Of a stretch of 27,901 bases of DNA, positions 27,106-27,901 are shown in pieces. Origin of the DNA: a virus. The notes under the pieces are model-generated. The model did no database searches. It worked only from the letters and a program-made list of their open reading frames with translations, and had not been told where the DNA came from. Position 1 is the first letter of the stretch. Every line of letters starts with the position of its first letter. Where the stretch lies: the IMG/VR virus record IMGVR_UViG_3300037585_000205, positions 1-27,901 of that record, one strand, 5' to 3'. A program made the position numbers and the translations under genes.

Positions 27106-27901
27106 CTATCCTAACGCAATCGCAAGAGCCGTAGGATCAGTTGCATTTATTGTTAGTGTTTCGTTACTGCCATCATTATTTTCTGTGAAAGTAATTGCTG
27201 TACCAGCAACTAATTTACCATTCAAATAACCAGCAGTTGAATCATTTGAACTTACAAGAACTTTAACATCGGTATCGGCAACAATAGATGACCAGGATGA
27301 TCCGTTGTAATATTTTAAAGCATTATCTGATGAGTTATAAAATAGATCTCCCTCATCAAGTGAAGAAGATGGATCACTAGATCCTACTCTATATCTATCG
27401 GCAAAACTATTTACTCCAGCAATATTAGTTGCAGTAGTATTAACATTTGCTATTGATCCAGCTACTGAAGCAATATTTGCAACAACACCAGAAGCTCCAA
27501 GAGTTGCCATGTTTGTTACATTGGCACTCGTTCCTAATAAATCCATGTCAGTTACAACCGCACTTGTACCTAGTAATCCCATGTCAGTTATAACACCAGA
27601 TACACCAAGTAATCCCATAGCGGTTACATTAGCTGACGTTGCCAATAAATCCATATCAGTAATAACTGCTGATGTGGCAAGTAAATCCATGTCAGTAATT
27701 ACTGCACTTGCTGATAAAGCATTAATATTTGTTTGATCCGAAGATGATGGTGTTGTTCTTACCCAGGCAGATCCTGTGTAAACCATCATTACATTATTAG
27801 ATGTGTTAAAATATAATGCACCAGTTATTAAACTTCCACCATCATTATCATTAGATGGATCAGAAGATTTTTGTCCTAAATATCTATCATCAAAATTATC
27901 A
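27106..27901 (-). CDS. Tail fibre protein, partial at the right window edge
   Basis: The frame stays open to the window end: upstream of an internal ATG at 27789 it reads DDRYLGQKSSDPSNDNDGGS, then LITGALYFNTSNNVMMVYTG, a standard fibre N-terminal stretch, so the real start is outside. Seven or more 12-residue repeats follow (next entry), then DRYRVGSSDPSSSLDEGDLF with YYNGSSWSSIVADTD and a C-terminal beta part. The repeats suggest an elongated shaft. It is the first fibre gene of the block. Confidence 0.8.
   Translation of the reverse strand, partial: DNFDDRYLGQKSSDPSNDNDGGSLITGALYFNTSNNVMMVYTGSAWVRTTPSSSDQTNINALSASAVITDMDLLATSAVITDMDLLATSANVTAMGLLGVSGVITDMGLLGTSAVVTDMDLLGTSANVTNMATLGASGVVANIASVAGSIANVNTTATNIAGVNSFADRYRVGSSDPSSSLDEGDLFYNSSDNALKYYNGSSWSSIVADTDVKVLVSSNDSTAGYLNGKLVAGTAITFTENNDGSNETLTINATDPTALAIALG
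27457..27708 (-). repeat. Tandem 12-residue (36-bp) repeats in the tail fibre gene
   Basis: Seven in-frame units of the form S-A/G-V-I-T-D-M-D-L-L-A-T, decaying in similarity toward the protein's C-terminus; a degenerate unit precedes and another follows. Such short repeats are typical of trimeric fibre shafts and can expand or contract by slippage. Confidence 0.8.

Noticed and set aside
26743-27114. Plus-strand frame of 123 codons
   Set aside because: Antisense to the 121-aa virion gene on the minus strand, which has better neighbours and composition.

Overview
The window is most of the genome of a temperate, short-tailed (podovirus-type) phage or prophage. It is AT-rich (roughly two thirds A+T by eye). 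The gene content (Bbp19-like protein between portal and scaffold, T7 gp11/gp12-like tail tubular proteins, GTA-type 3TM holin, DUF6362-like and HGGxSTG proteins) suggests a phage of an alphaproteobacterium, probably marine; the host assignment is inference. Both window ends cut through virion genes on the minus strand (a tail tubular B-like gene at the left, a tail fibre gene at the right). If the phage DNA is circular or circularly permuted, these belong to one late operon whose middle part, probably internal virion proteins and more fibre genes, lies outside the window.

Layout. (1) 1-9.8 kb, minus strand: packaging and head-tail module, read leftwards as small terminase, a small unknown, a DNA methyltransferase, large terminase, two unknowns, portal, Bbp19-like, scaffold, major capsid, putative decoration protein, a terminator, and tail tubular A-like and B-like proteins. 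(2) 9.7-11.8 kb, minus strand: early leftward genes beginning with a Cro-like regulator, then small unknowns, a winged-helix replication/regulator candidate, a DUF6362-like HTH protein and an HGGxSTG protein. (3) 11.8-12.6 kb: immunity region with a CI-like repressor on the plus strand and repeated operators of the form ATTAGCA-N5-TGCTAAT. (4) 12.6-15.5 kb, plus strand: recombination operon with a PD-(D/E)XK exonuclease, two ssDNA-handling candidates, an excisionase-like protein, a MazG-like protein and small unknowns.

(5) 15.47-15.82 kb: an intergenic region that reads as the phage attachment site. It carries exactly the 5' half (39 nt, through the anticodon loop) of a tRNA-Asp(GUC) gene on the minus strand. 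A plausible promoter sits just upstream of that half gene. Paired TGATACGCAA repeats lie on both sides, as integrase arm sites would. At its right edge is a sigma70-type promoter with the same operator as the immunity region. (6) 15.86-18.52 kb, plus strand: second rightward operon ending in a tyrosine recombinase and a terminator. (7) 18.59-22.8 kb, minus strand: lysis and envelope block with 3TM holin, a 38-aa membrane protein, T4-type lysozyme, a small nuclease, three TM/coiled-coil proteins and two secreted proteins, one extremely Glu-rich. (8) 22.8-27.9 kb, minus strand: tail-fibre genes alternating with small chaperone-like genes.

How it works together (inference): the CI-like protein would hold the cro-side promoter and both rightward promoters through one operator family. 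After induction the rightward operons would provide recombination, excision and integration functions. The leftward operon would then provide replication/regulation, packaging, virion and lysis proteins. No DNA or RNA polymerase, helicase or primase is recognisable here, so replication depends on the host or on genes outside the window.
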